DNA of 11,831 bases. Origin: CAWGQN01 sp963824885 (GTDB lineage: Bacteria > Actinomycetota > Actinomycetes > Actinomycetales > Microbacteriaceae). This document shows, in pieces, positions 1 to 8,783 of the stretch; position 1 is the first letter of the stretch; each line of letters starts with the position of its first letter. A program made the translations under genes and the position numbers. Location of the stretch: assembly GCA_963824885.1 (NCBI GenBank), contig CAWGQN010000007.1, positions 1-11,831 of the forward strand, written 5' to 3'. The notes beneath the pieces are model-generated. The model had not been told where the DNA came from, did no database searches, and saw only the letters and a list, made by a program, of their open reading frames with translations.

Positions 1-186
1 CGCATCGTGAGTGTTATGCCTCGGCCTCAATTGGCCCTGGGAAAAGACCTTGAGCACGCACGGTGGGATTAAGAAACGGAATCATTGACGCTGCGTGTTC
101 GGAACATTCCCATCATGAACGGCGATTCCAATCGCGGAGCGATCAACTGCGTGACATAAGAGTCGTTAGCGAAGGCTCAAAGGCTG
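1..186. other. Window edge without a recognisable gene
   Basis: I see no protein family signal on either strand here. The stretch lies downstream of the stop codon of the minus-strand secreted glycosidase-like gene, which ends at 187. Short open frames exist but their translations carry no recognisable motif. A small GGCC...GGCC inverted repeat around 23-36 is too short to call a terminator. Given the many single-base errors elsewhere, a broken gene fragment cannot be excluded. Confidence 0.4.
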
Positions 187-1923
187 TCAATTGGTGCGAA
201 TTACTGCCCGATCGACTGGGACGTGAGCGTCCGAGTCGCCCCGATGTCGCAGCACGAGCCGGTGCCGCCCGTTCGCCAGTCTCGGGCTCGCCCAGACCAC
301 CTGACCCTCAGTGCGAGCCGCTGCTCGGGCATCGACTCTCCCCTTTGCGACCCCGTCGAGCGAAACCTGGCCGGCCCCATGCCTCGGATCGCGGTCCGCC
401 GTAGAGAAAGATCTGGGCGGCCCGCGGTTCATCCATACTTGATCTCCAGGATGGGCGGTCCAGGTCGTCGTCCCCCGGTACAACTTGCCGTCACCGCACT
501 GCGACAGCTCTGCCAGCCGGTCCCTTGATAGGTGAAGTGACTGCTTCCAGATCTCACTGTGTTGTCCACCGAAAGGAACGACGACGCCGTCCGGCTACGG
601 GGCGTGACCGGAGCTTTCGGTCTCGATGCAACTTTCGGTGCCGCTCGAGGCACTACGGGCCTTGTCGCGCCAGGCGGCGGAGGCGGCGGATTGTTTCCGC
701 CGTTCACTTTGTTGATGTACTGCGCATAGCGATCGATCGAAACAGTGCCGTCCCAAAACTTCTCGTCGTGCGCCCAGTAGAGCCCCATGTATCCGCAGGT
801 CGTCATTTGACCAACGTGCCAGCCATCATTCCTTTGTCGGATGTATCGACGTAGTGCGCGTTGAGTTCCGCTGGCGTGTTATATCCGGGGTTTTGGCGGC
901 TTGGCGCAAATTGTATGCGTCGGCGATTCGCGCGGTCCGATCCCCACCAGCTCGACGATTCGTCGCCGGTTGTCAACCAAACGTTTCTGCTTGGATGGCT
1001 TACAAGGCTCGTCATTTGCGGTTCCATCTGCAATGCCTGTGTTGTACACAATTATGCGATCGTTCTTCACTGGCAAGAATTCATAGACCTTGTGCCAGAC
1101 CGCGCCAATCGGCACCTCCGAGCCAAGCGACATGTTTCCGTCGATGGCCTTGCGCCAGTCGCTTTCCTTCGCACCCGAGCCCGGCGTTAAATATTCGTAG
1201 TAACCCTTGAATCCGAGGGAATCGAACTTTCATCGCCAGTCGGCAGAATTGTCGAGCGCCTTGATGTACCAGTCTGCCCACCGTTCGACTTGTGCTTTTG
1301 GAGCCGCAGTGCCTGGCTTCCAACCGGGTACAGGGTTTTTCGGCATCGAAGGGGGCATGTTGGGGCTGTTCTGCGCGGTCGTTGAACGCCCAATAACCGG
1401 AGTTATCCGGATAGAGCATCTGGCATCGCCCCCACTTGTTAGGTGGATCGCCCAAAGTTTTGAATTCCCAGGGTCTTTGTTGATCTGGTCGTAGTACGCC
1501 GCGGCCTTGTCGCGCAGACACCTGATTGAAGACAAGATTTGGCTCGCCTGCCGTCTTACCCTTTTCATCGATGAACTTGCTGTCGGGAACGTTGAAAACC
1601 CAGTCGGGTTGCATGTGAAGTCCCATTGCAAGCGTTACTTGCATGCCGGCGCTCTTGAAAGCCTGGCATTTTTGCCTTGACGTCGTTGGCGTACCCCTGG
1701 TTGAACTGACCATCGCTCGGCTCGTAATCGCCCCACGAAAGTTCGAGCATGGCCATCTTCAAACCCTTCGACGATTCTTCTTTCGTGTGCTCGGTGAAGT
1801 AACGAGAGTGCCGAAGTAATATGGTGGGCCACCTTTAGCAACGGCATTAGCGTGCGCGGCATGCCCACACAGACTGGCGATGAGCGCGACAACGACAGTC
1901 AAGCGAAGCCAACTGCGCCTCAT
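187..1923 (-). CDS. Secreted TIM-barrel glycosidase-like protein with C-terminal beta-sandwich domain (frameshifted)
   Basis: Probable exported glycoside hydrolase. The ATG at 1923 opens a Sec signal peptide (positive MRR, then a hydrophobic core, ending near AHA); an upstream ATG at 1959 and TTG at 1968 are alternatives, and none has a clear ribosome site. Next comes a GH42-like barrel start with ELSWGDYEPSDGQF (about 1710-1755), the segment AGMQVTLAMGLHMQPDWVF, and a GGDA..MLYPDNSGYW strand near 1390-1440. A Pro-rich linker with six consecutive prolines lies near 660-700. The C-terminal part (187-530) reads like the beta-sandwich carbohydrate-binding-type domains that end many glycosidases: GTGW, GTTTWTA, VSLDG, LANGRHRL. 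About nine or ten single-base frameshifts break it, near 1800, 1665, 1525, 1430, 1390, 1225, 1010, 840-910, 500 and 425, so the intact protein would be about 575 residues. The family is inferred from motifs and the substrate is unknown. Confidence 0.72.
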
Positions 1924-1973
1924 GTAACCAAGTGTGGATTGCGCTTGCGCGGAATTCATGCTACGCAAGGATT

Positions 1974-2632
1974 TCAGTTTCGAATCGAGAGACGAATTAT
2001 CTCGCCGTCGTTCTCGATCTCGACTGAACGCAGATCGTCGATGATTGTCAGCGCATCAGACAAGTTTTCATCGCGTCGCGTGTGACGATTGGCAATCGCC
2101 CGAATGCCCGCTGCCTTCGCCGATGCCAAACCTGACGGGGCGTCTTCAAATACAAGCGCGTCTTTCGGTGCAACACCGAGATGATCAGCAGCAATTAGAT
2201 ACGGCTCGGGATCAGGCTTGCCGCGTGTCACGTCGTCGGCCGCGATCAGCACCTTTGGCTCAGGAAGCCCTGCCGCAGCCAACCGCTCCAACGACACGTC
2301 GTAATAACTAGAGGTGACTATCGCCCATTGATCAAGCGCGAGATCGTTGAGAATCTCGTGGGCGCCCGGAATCGCGACAACGTCATCAACGTCGTCGCGT
2401 TCTGTGCTCGCATCTCATCGGCATGCCGATCGACTTCCTTTTCGGAGATGTGGGGCAACAGCATCCGAACAACATCACGCGGTGGCTTCCCGTGAAAGCT
2501 TTCGCGAATTTTGAAGTCGCTTCCCAGACCTACTTTCGCAGCCCAGTTACTCCACGCTCGCTGCGCAGATGCCATCGAATCGAGCAGTGTGCCGTCTTGA
2601 TCAAAGAGAATGGCCCTGCATTCGAGAATCAT
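1974..2632 (-). CDS. HAD superfamily (subfamily IA) phosphatase
   Basis: Cytosolic haloacid-dehalogenase-type phosphohydrolase of about 220 residues, a normal length. Motif I is FDQDGTLLDS at residues 10-19, with D11 as nucleophile and D13 as acid/base. Motif II is VTSS (near 2305-2325), the motif III lysine is in RGKPDPEPYL, and the metal-binding acidic motif IV is VFEDAPSGL. It resembles sugar-phosphate phosphatases, beta-phosphoglucomutases and phosphoglycolate phosphatases; the exact substrate is not visible. The ATG at 2632 lies in an ATGA overlap with the stop of the upstream FAD oxidase, implying translational coupling. One missing base near 2405 splits the frame; after correction the cap domain runs straight through into motif II. 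The secreted glycosidase-like gene follows 15 to 50 bases downstream, depending on its start. Confidence 0.88.
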
Positions 2633-3973
2633 GGCAAGAGCGCGTGTGGGTTGAGGATCCCGTTCGGATCAAAGGTCTGCTTGAGCATTCGGAACACCTT
2701 GATCTCTTCGGGTGAGCGGGACAAGTGTAGATACTTTGCTTTCGCAGTGCCGATGCCGTGTTCGGCACTGATACTGCCGCCGTGTTTTGCAACAAGGCCG
2801 AGAGTCAGTTCGTCGAGCTCTTCACTCGCATGTTCGCTCAACAAGTTCACATGCAAGTTTCCGTCACCGATGTGCCCGAAGACAACTGCGGTTGTTGGCT
2901 TGTCTTGCAACGTGATGTTGAGTTCATCAAGAAATTGCGCCGTTTCGTTCAATGGAATTGAAATGTCGAACTTTTGCGGCGCGTCCAGTCCCGTGTACCC
3001 GACAGATACGTGCCAATCGCCGCGCTGTGCAGTTTTCGCCACCGCCAGATTTGCTCGCGTTCTCCGGCGCCGGTCGCTACGAGGTGCGACTTACCACGCA
3101 ACGCATCTTCAAGGACTGGCGACGGGTCGGTAGCGCCAACGACTTCAAGAACGAGAAGCACAGACCGTCACCGATCGGCGGACGTTCATTTACATGTTCG
3201 GCAACGATCTCGACGCCCACCGGAAACATCACCTCGGCGGATTCGAGTTGCCCGGAAACGCGCAGCGCGCGGCACGAGATCCAGCGCTTCGTTGAATGTG
3301 TCAACAGCAACGAGTGAAGTAGCACGCGCCCGTGGCAGAGCAACCAGTTTCACTGTCGCCGCAGTTATCACTGCAAGCGTTCCTTCGCTTCCACAGAACA
3401 CATTCGCAAGGTCATAACCAGTGTTGTTCTTTGGCAAACCTCTAAGATCCGAAATTATCGTTCCGTCCGCCAAAACCGCCTCGATGCCCAAGAGCTGGTG
3501 GCGCATCGATCCATATCGAAGAAATCGCAGGCCACCCGCGTTGGTGGCGATCATTCCGCCGATGGTCGCTGTCGTTTTTCGGGTGAAGATCGACTCCAAA
3601 ACCAAGACTGTAGGTCTCGGCGGCGTTGGTCACACTCGCAAGGGTGACACCCGCACCGACAGTGATCGAAGGCGTGTCGACATTTATCGCGTCGATGCGC
3701 TGCAGACGCTTTGTGCTCAGGAGAATTTCGTAGTGCAACGGCACCGACCCACCGACGTGACCGGTATTTCCGCCTTGCGGCACAACCGCAATGCCTTCGT
3801 TGTTGCACCACCTCAAGACCGCAGCGACTTCCTCCGTAGTTCCGGGAAGCACGACAGCCGGAGTCGATCCGATGAAACGCCCTGTCCAGTCCGCGTTCGT
3901 ACGGTGCTCGCGCATCGGCGTCGGTGAGAACATTTTCTGCACCGACAATTGCGGTCAGTTGATCCAGATTCAT
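2629..3973 (-). CDS. FAD-binding oxidoreductase, GlcD / D-lactate dehydrogenase type
   Basis: Flavoprotein of the VAO/PCMH family, about 448 residues after correction, oxidising a 2-hydroxy acid such as glycolate or D-lactate. The start at 3973 is fixed by an AAGGAG site six bases upstream. The FAD-binding domain shows the pyrophosphate loop VPQGGNTGHVGG (about residues 65-76), then TATIGGMIATNAGG, RYGS and GTLAVITAATV. The C-terminal FAD-oxidase domain has the diagnostic GHIGDGNLHVN, and SAEHGIGTAKAKYL near the end with FDPNGILNPH. There are about five frameshifts, near 3900, 3590, 3290, 3140 and 3000; motifs on each side match a single protein. It is first in an operon with the HAD phosphatase (4-base overlap). 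Glycolate, D-lactate or 2-hydroxyglutarate are all possible substrates; the sequence does not decide. Confidence 0.88.
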
Positions 3974-3979
3974 TTCGGG

Positions 3980-3985
3980 CTCCTT
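3980..3985 (-). promoter_or_regulatory. Ribosome binding site of the FAD oxidoreductase
   Basis: AAGGAG read on the minus strand, six bases before the ATG at 3973. It decides the start over longer upstream open frames. Confidence 0.75.
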
Positions 3986-4196
3986 GGCGATGTACGTGTT
4001 AGTTGGAACCCCTCCTGCATTTTGTGCCCTCAGGTGTGGAACCGAAGTCCTGTCGCCGCTCGGTCTCTGTCCTGGACGTCTCTCGCTCTTCAAACGCACC
4101 AATCGAGACGCAGCGGAACCCTAGGCGCAACCACGTGCTGGCACACATGTTAGTGACAGCCGCCGCCGGGTACGAATTAGGTCGATCGACAAAAAT

Positions 4197-4204
4197 AAAG
4201 GAGG
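4197..4204 (+). promoter_or_regulatory. Strong ribosome binding site of the DJ-1/PfpI gene
   Basis: AAAGGAGG lies five bases before the ATG at 4210, close to the ideal Shine-Dalgarno sequence and spacing. It fixes the start and rejects the longer open frame running from 4003. Confidence 0.85.
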
Positions 4205-4209
4205 CACTG

Positions 4210-4772
4210 ATGGCCGGAGAACTCAACGGCAAGACAATCGCATTTCTCGTTGCGAACGAGGGCATTGAAGAAGTCGAACTGACGGAGCCGATGCAGGCCG
4301 CACGCAATGCCGGCGCCGAAGTTCACATCATCGCCCCTGAAGTCGGCAAGGTGCAGACGATGAATCATCTCGACAAATCCAACACATACGAGGCAGATCG
4401 CGGACTGCCGATGCAAAGGTGAGCGACTACGACGGTGTCATGCTTCCAGGCGGTGTCGCGAACCCCGACCAACTTCGAATGGATGAAAGCGCTGTTCGTT
4501 TCGTCAAGGGCGCATGGGATGCCGGCCTTCCGGTCGCAGCGATTTGTCACGCGCCATGGACGCTCATCGAAGCGGGAGTCGTCAACGAACGCACGCTTAC
4601 ATCGTGGCCGAGCTTGCAGACCGACATCCGCAACGTGGGCGGCATTTGGGTCGACGAAGAAGTCACAACCGATGCCGGCCTCGTCACCAGCCGCAAACCG
4701 GATGACCTCGCGGCCTTCTGCACAAAGACGATCGAAGAGTTCCAAGAGGGCGGTCACTCGAGCCGCAGATAG
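4210..4772 (+). CDS. DJ-1/PfpI family protein (class I glutamine-amidotransferase fold)
   Basis: Cytosolic protein of about 188 residues, the usual size for PfpI/YhbO-type enzymes. Members act as proteases, glyoxalases or chaperones in stress protection; which applies here is not visible. Residues 8-14 form the first strand, NEGIEEVEL (16-24) supplies the conserved glutamate, DYDGVMLPGG is the nucleotide-amidotransferase-like turn, and AICHAPW (about residues 110-116) is the nucleophile elbow with the conserved cysteine and the following histidine. The C-terminus has VTTDAGLVTSRKPDDL, which is typical. A single-base error near 4407 splits the frame between GL and ADAKVSDYDG. A strong ribosome site supports the start. 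It appears to be transcribed alone, as the large hairpin at 4785 follows 12 bases after its stop. Confidence 0.9.
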
Positions 4773-4784
4773 CGTCATTTTCCA

Positions 4785-4837
4785 ACGACCATCGGTGGTT
4801 GACGGATCACTGTGATCCGCCAGCTACCGATGGTCGT
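4785..4837. terminator. Long near-perfect hairpin between the PfpI and MMPL genes
   Basis: Bases 4785-4809 pair with 4813-4837 around a three-base CTG loop: 22 Watson-Crick pairs, two G-T wobbles and one A-C mismatch. It begins 12 bases after the PfpI stop and ends 23 bases before the MMPL start. No T-run follows on either strand. It may be a U-less actinobacterial terminator for the PfpI transcript, an attenuator in the MMPL leader, or a protein-binding site: the inner 17 bases form a compact CGGATCA-CTG-TGATCCG palindrome. Function is inferred; the pairing is seen directly. Confidence 0.6.
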
Positions 4838-4860
4838 ATGTGTCGGTACCCTCGAGGTAA

Positions 4861-7016
4861 ATGTCCGGCTCGTTCTCCAAAATTCTGCTCGCATCCGCTG
4901 GGCCGCGCTCGAAGTGGGTCGTGCTCGGTGTTTGGCTGATAATCGGGATCCTGACGGTTCCCTACGCCGGGAAGTTGAATGACGTCAGCACCGACTCGCA
5001 GAATGCGTTTCTCCCCCGGTCCGCGGAGTCGAGCAAGCTGGTCGACGCGCAAAAACAACTCGCGTCCGCTTCGACATTCGACATAACCACGATCTATCGA
5101 AAGCGGAGCGGTGCAGTCTCGTCAACAGATCGCGATCAAATCACCGCGACTCGTCAGAAGCTGCTCGACAAATATCCGACCGCGGTCAATCCGGAACCGG
5201 CTGCGTTTTCGTCAAGCAGTCCTGCCGCGCTCGATCTCGCTTTCCATTCCCGAACGCGACGTGACGCGGAACGGCAAAACGTTTGCCGACTCAGAAGTCG
5301 AAGCCATTGCCGAGATTCGCAAGATCGTCGCTGATGGCTACACAGGGTTCGACATCAAAGTCACCGGACCGGGTGCTTTTGAAGCCGACACAAAAGAGAT
5401 CTCGGCAAGCATCAATGCCCCGCTACTCATCGGCACATTGATCGTCGTCACTCTCGTGTTGCTGATCACTTACCGCAGTCCGGTGTTGTGGGTGCTGCCC
5501 ATACTCGTCGTCGCGTTCGGCGACGGAGTTGCAAGTTGGATTATCTACAAGCTGACCGTTCATGGACACATCACACTCGACGGCCAGAGCGCAAACATCG
5601 TTCCTGTGCTCGTGTTCGGCGTCGGCACCGACTACGCGCTGTTGTTACTTTCGCGATATCGCGAGGAACTGCGTGTAAACGAAGACCGCCACGCTGCAAT
5701 GGCAAACGCGCTGCGCAAAGCCGGCCCGACCATTCTCGCTTCGTCGCTGATTGTCGTTTGCGCGATGCTTTCCCTGTTTCTTTCCGACCTGCGGTCAAAT
5801 CAGGCCCTCGCTGCAGTCGGCGCGTTCAGCATCGGTCTTGTCGCAATTGCGAGTGCCTCGCTTCTTCCTGCGCTACTCGTTGCCTGCGGGAGGCGTGCAT
5901 TTTGGCCATTCATCCCCAAGGCCGGCGAACCGGCACGCGAATCAACCTTGTGGAGCCGTGTCGGCGAACGGTTGCAGATCGGCCCGCCGCGATCGCTGGC
6001 AACGATGGCAATTCTGATCATTCTCGGTGTTGCCGGAATTTCGCAGATCGACACCAACCTCAAACTTCTAGACAGTTTCCGCAGCGAACCCGACTCGGTT
6101 CTCGGTCAGCGTATTCTGAAACAGACGTTCATTCGCGGAACCAGTGAACCGCTGTTGCTCGTGACAAACACACGCCAGGCACAAGATGTTCGCGGTGTGC
6201 TCGCGGACAGCAAAGCCGTGAGCGTTGCGGTCAAGACCGACGAGTCGAACCCCGGGTCAAACCCCGACTGCGAGGATCCTGACGACCCGGGCAGGTGTAC
6301 TGACCTCACGGCAAGACACAGTTCGCCGTGAAGATGAAGAATGACCCCGACTCCGTAGCCGGTCACAAAGACATTCGGGAATTGCGAACTCAGCTGCACA
6401 ACGTCTCCGGTGCCGATGCGCTACTCGGCTCAGGCGCGGCGACGCGCATGGACCTTGCCGACTCCGCACGTCACGATCGCGGCGCTCTCGTAATTCCAAT
6501 CATGCTGATCGCCGCATTCATTGTGTTCGCGTTGTTCTTCGAGCAATCGTCGCCCCCGCTGTCCTCATCGTGACAACGCTCATTTCATACGCTGCTGCAC
6601 TTGGTGCCGGCGTGCTCGCATCGCGCTATCTCTTTGGCTTCCCGGCCGAAGACCCTTCTTTAATACTGATCTCGTTTGTTTTCTTGGTGTCATTGGGAAT
6701 CGACTACAACGTGTTCCTGGCTGCGCGTACGTGGGAAGCCGCACAAGATGTCGACATGGAAACGGCAACGCTCACCGCGTTGACTAAAACAGGAAGTGTC
6801 ATCACGTCTGCCGGTGCAGTGCTCGCGGCAACTTTCGCTGTGCTCGCTACTCAACCAATTGTTTACGTAACGCAGCTCGGCTTCACGGTTGCATTCGGCG
6901 TACTGCTCGACACCTTTGTGGTGCGAACGATTCTCGTCCCGGCGCTCTTTGTCTGGCTCGGGGACAAAACTTGGTGGCCGAGCAAGCTCGGCGAGTTAGT
7001 TAACTCTCCTAGATAG
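4861..7016 (+). CDS. MMPL/RND-family membrane transporter
   Basis: Inner-membrane exporter of about 718 residues, within the range of MMPL proteins. The first transmembrane helix is at residues 18-37, followed by an extracytoplasmic domain, five helices (about 182-350), a second extracytoplasmic domain (about 375-540) and the final helix bundle. The two proton-relay motifs are visible: GVGTDYALLLLSRYREE (near 5620-5670) and LGIDYNVFLAAR (near 6700-6730), matching the Asp-Tyr pairs known from MmpL3. The ATG at 4861 has a GAGG upstream (about 4852-4855). Frameshifts near 5210, 6300 and 6540 split it, but helices and motifs continue in the next frame. MMPL proteins export lipids or hydrophobic metabolites in actinobacteria. 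Its position near the type III PKS locus makes product export possible, but the genes are not in one operon. The large hairpin lies in its leader. Confidence 0.88.
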
Positions 7017-7289
7017 GTGAGCCTGGCATCGGGTTCGAAGGCTCCGTCCCGCCACTCGGACCAGTCCGTTCGCCTTCATCAACTGCTCTGCGACCTCTGC
7101 GATCTGAGAGGGCCGCAGATACATCCCATGGTGACCAGTAGCCGCTGCCGCCTTGGACCAGGATCGCAAAGCTGCGGCCGGTCCGAGGACCCTGGCCAGC
7201 TCCTGAAGCGATTCGATAACCGTTGGCGGAGTGGATGCCAGGTCAACCGACCCATCAGTTACTGCAGCCTTACTTGCACATCCACTCAC
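6996..7289 (-). CDS. Small hypothetical protein
   Basis: A 97-residue open frame that I cannot assign to a family. The middle reads like a real compact helical protein: TVIESLQELARVLGPAAALR and SQIAEVAEQLMKANGLVRVA have regular helical patterning. The GTG at 7289 directly follows an in-frame stop and has no clear ribosome site, so the start may be wrong or an upstream frameshift may hide more. The last residues (after about 7030) lose protein-like character, and the frame overlaps the end of the convergent MMPL gene by 21 bases. A single-base error near 7030 would move the stop to about 7009 and remove most of that overlap. It is divergent from the acetyltransferase gene with 54 bases between. 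Confidence 0.5.
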   Translation of the reverse strand: MSGCASKAAVTDGSVDLASTPPTVIESLQELARVLGPAAALRSWSKAAAATGHHGMYLRPSQIAEVAEQLMKANGLVRVAGRSLRTRCQAHLSRRVN

Positions 7290-7343
7290 CTAATAGAGAT
7301 CGGCTCCATGGCGGGCCGGCTTGACACCTATACGCTCACGGCC

Positions 7344-7924
7344 ATGACAGAGGAAGATCAGAGATCGCAGCGGGAGCGGATGCTCGACGGCGACTCTACT
7401 ACGCACAAGACGACCAGCTCCAAGAGCTGAGAGAACGTTCGTCTCGCCTCACCCAAATGTTCAACACGGCCGCCTTCGACAACTCGGAGCGGCGCGACCG
7501 CATTGCGAGCGAACTCTTTGGCGCCTTCGGCGAAAACTCCTTCATTTCTCCGCCGTTCTTCTGCGACTACGGCTCACATATCCACATCGGTGCCAACGTC
7601 GAAATCAATTTCGGTTTTATCGCCCTCGACTGCAACCGCATAGAAATCGGCGACAACACACTCATCGGACCAAACGTGCAGCTTTATGCGTCGACACACC
7701 CGCTCCAAGCCGAATACCGTCGCGAACAAATGGGAACTCGCGGAGCCGTACACAATCGGCCGCAATGTCTGGCTCGGTGGTGGCGTGATCGTTTGCGCCG
7801 GGGTCACGATCGGCGAAAACACGGTGATCGGCGCGGGATCGGTGTTGTCGAAAACATTCCGCCAAACGTGGTCGCCTGGGGCAACCCGGCGAAAGTGCAG
7901 CACGGCATCAACGAACAGCCGTGA
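7344..7924 (+). CDS. Maltose/galactoside O-acetyltransferase family enzyme (left-handed beta-helix)
   Basis: Acetyl-CoA-dependent O-acetyltransferase of about 193 residues, the usual length for Maa/LacA/NodL proteins. The N-terminal Maa-type cap reads ERMLDGDLYYAQDDQLQELR (about residues 11-30), followed by PFFCDYGSHIHIGANVEINF and hexapeptide repeats such as IEIGDNTLIGPNV. The catalytic histidine is in YASTHPL (about residue 119). The late repeats show TIGRNVWLGGGVIVCAGVTI and the ending AWGNPAKV is typical. Frameshifts near 7395, 7730 and 7850 move the frame and back. An in-frame ATG at 7308 is an alternative start; 7344 was chosen because it matches the family N-terminus. Its stop overlaps the GTG of the prenyltransferase by four bases, so the two are probably co-translated. 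The acceptor (sugar or product hydroxyl) is unknown. Confidence 0.85.
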
Positions 7925-8783
7925 ACAAGCTGATCGCGTTCATCAAGCTCAGCCGCCTGCATTTCCTGCTGGGCGGTTTCTTGATGTTCGCGGTCGGCTC
8001 GTTGACAGCGGACTCAATCGACGTCGCTCATTATGTGATCGCACAAGTCATGATCACAGCCGCCCAACTGACCGCGCATTACGTGAACGAGTACGCCGAT
8101 TACGAGGCTGACAAAGCAATTGCAAATCGCACCGCTTTTTCCGGTGGCAGCGGCGTACTCACATCCGGCTTGTTGCCGCGCCGGGTTGCTGCCGTTGCCG
8201 CACAAACAACGAGCGTTATCGCGATCGTCACTGCAACGATCGTTGCGACATTCAGCCTTCCCGCAGTGTTGACCGGGATGCTCGCACTTTGCGTCTCATG
8301 GGCTTATTCGATGCCGCCGGTGCGACTCCTCGATACCGGCTGGGGCGAGATCACCACTGCGGTCACAGTCGCAGTTCTCGCCCGTCGACGGGTGCGCTCG
8401 CACAAGGTGCCGGAATCAGCGGATCGCTTGTCTGCATGATGGCGGCGCTTGTCTTTCTCCAGTTCGCAATGCTGCTTGCATTCGAACTTCCCGATGTCGA
8501 AACCGACAAGCTTGCCGGCAAACGCGTCCTCGCTGTTCGCATCGGCGAAAAGCGCACGATTTTCGTGATGCGAATCTCTCTATACCTAGCGGCCTTATTT
8601 GGCGCGGTCGCATACGGTCTCGTTTGGATCACCGGCTGGACGGGTTGGATCGCATTCTTCGCATTTGCTTCGGGTGTCGCAATGCTTTCGACAGCCCGGA
8701 TGCACAAACACCACTTCTCGACACTTGCCGCTGTCGCAATGTTTTTCTTGTGCGGTTGCGCCTTTACGCTCGGTCAGGTCTGA
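7921..8783 (+). CDS. UbiA-family prenyltransferase
   Basis: Integral membrane enzyme that would transfer a prenyl chain onto an aromatic or quinone-type acceptor. About 287 residues and some eight hydrophobic helices fit the family. The first Mg-diphosphate motif is NEYADYEAD at residues 56-64, followed by the typical FSGGSGVL. The second is DVETDKLAGKRVLAVRIG (about residues 192-209), as in MenA-like enzymes. The GTG start overlaps the acetyltransferase stop (GTGA). One missing base near 8382 splits the frame; LAPSTGALAQGAGISG resumes directly. It converges on the type III PKS gene and overlaps its stop by 10 bases. The acceptor could be the PKS product; dihydroxynaphthoate or another quinone precursor remains possible. 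Confidence 0.88.

Larger units (their letters stand above)
3974..4209. promoter_or_regulatory. Divergent intergenic region between FAD oxidase and DJ-1/PfpI genes
   Basis: These 236 bases separate two genes transcribed away from each other, so both promoters should lie here. A TACGAA element at 4171-4176, with a poor TTAGTG 15 bases upstream, could be a weak plus-strand promoter for the PfpI gene. No convincing -35/-10 pair was found on the minus strand. I saw no clear operator palindrome or riboswitch. Short open frames crossing the region lack protein-like sequence. Confidence 0.4.

Noticed and set aside
23..36. GGCC...GGCC hairpin as a terminator
   Set aside because: Only four base pairs, and too far from the stop at 187 to be convincing.
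187..1923. Pseudogene call for the secreted glycosidase-like gene
   Set aside because: It has the most frameshifts, but all other genes are also hit and its residues look conserved across frames, so sequence error is the better explanation.
2423..3133. 236-codon plus-strand open frame
   Set aside because: It is antisense to the HAD and FAD oxidase genes, whose conserved motifs are clear on the minus strand; its translation has no family signal.
7321..7335. TTGACA followed by TATACG, resembling a promoter
   Set aside because: The two elements are only about three bases apart and lie next to the ATG, so they cannot form a normal -35/-10 pair.
7017..7343. Upstream extension of the acetyltransferase frame on the plus strand
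   Set aside because: Cys- and Ser-rich translation without family features, antisense to the small minus-strand protein; the family N-terminus begins at 7344.
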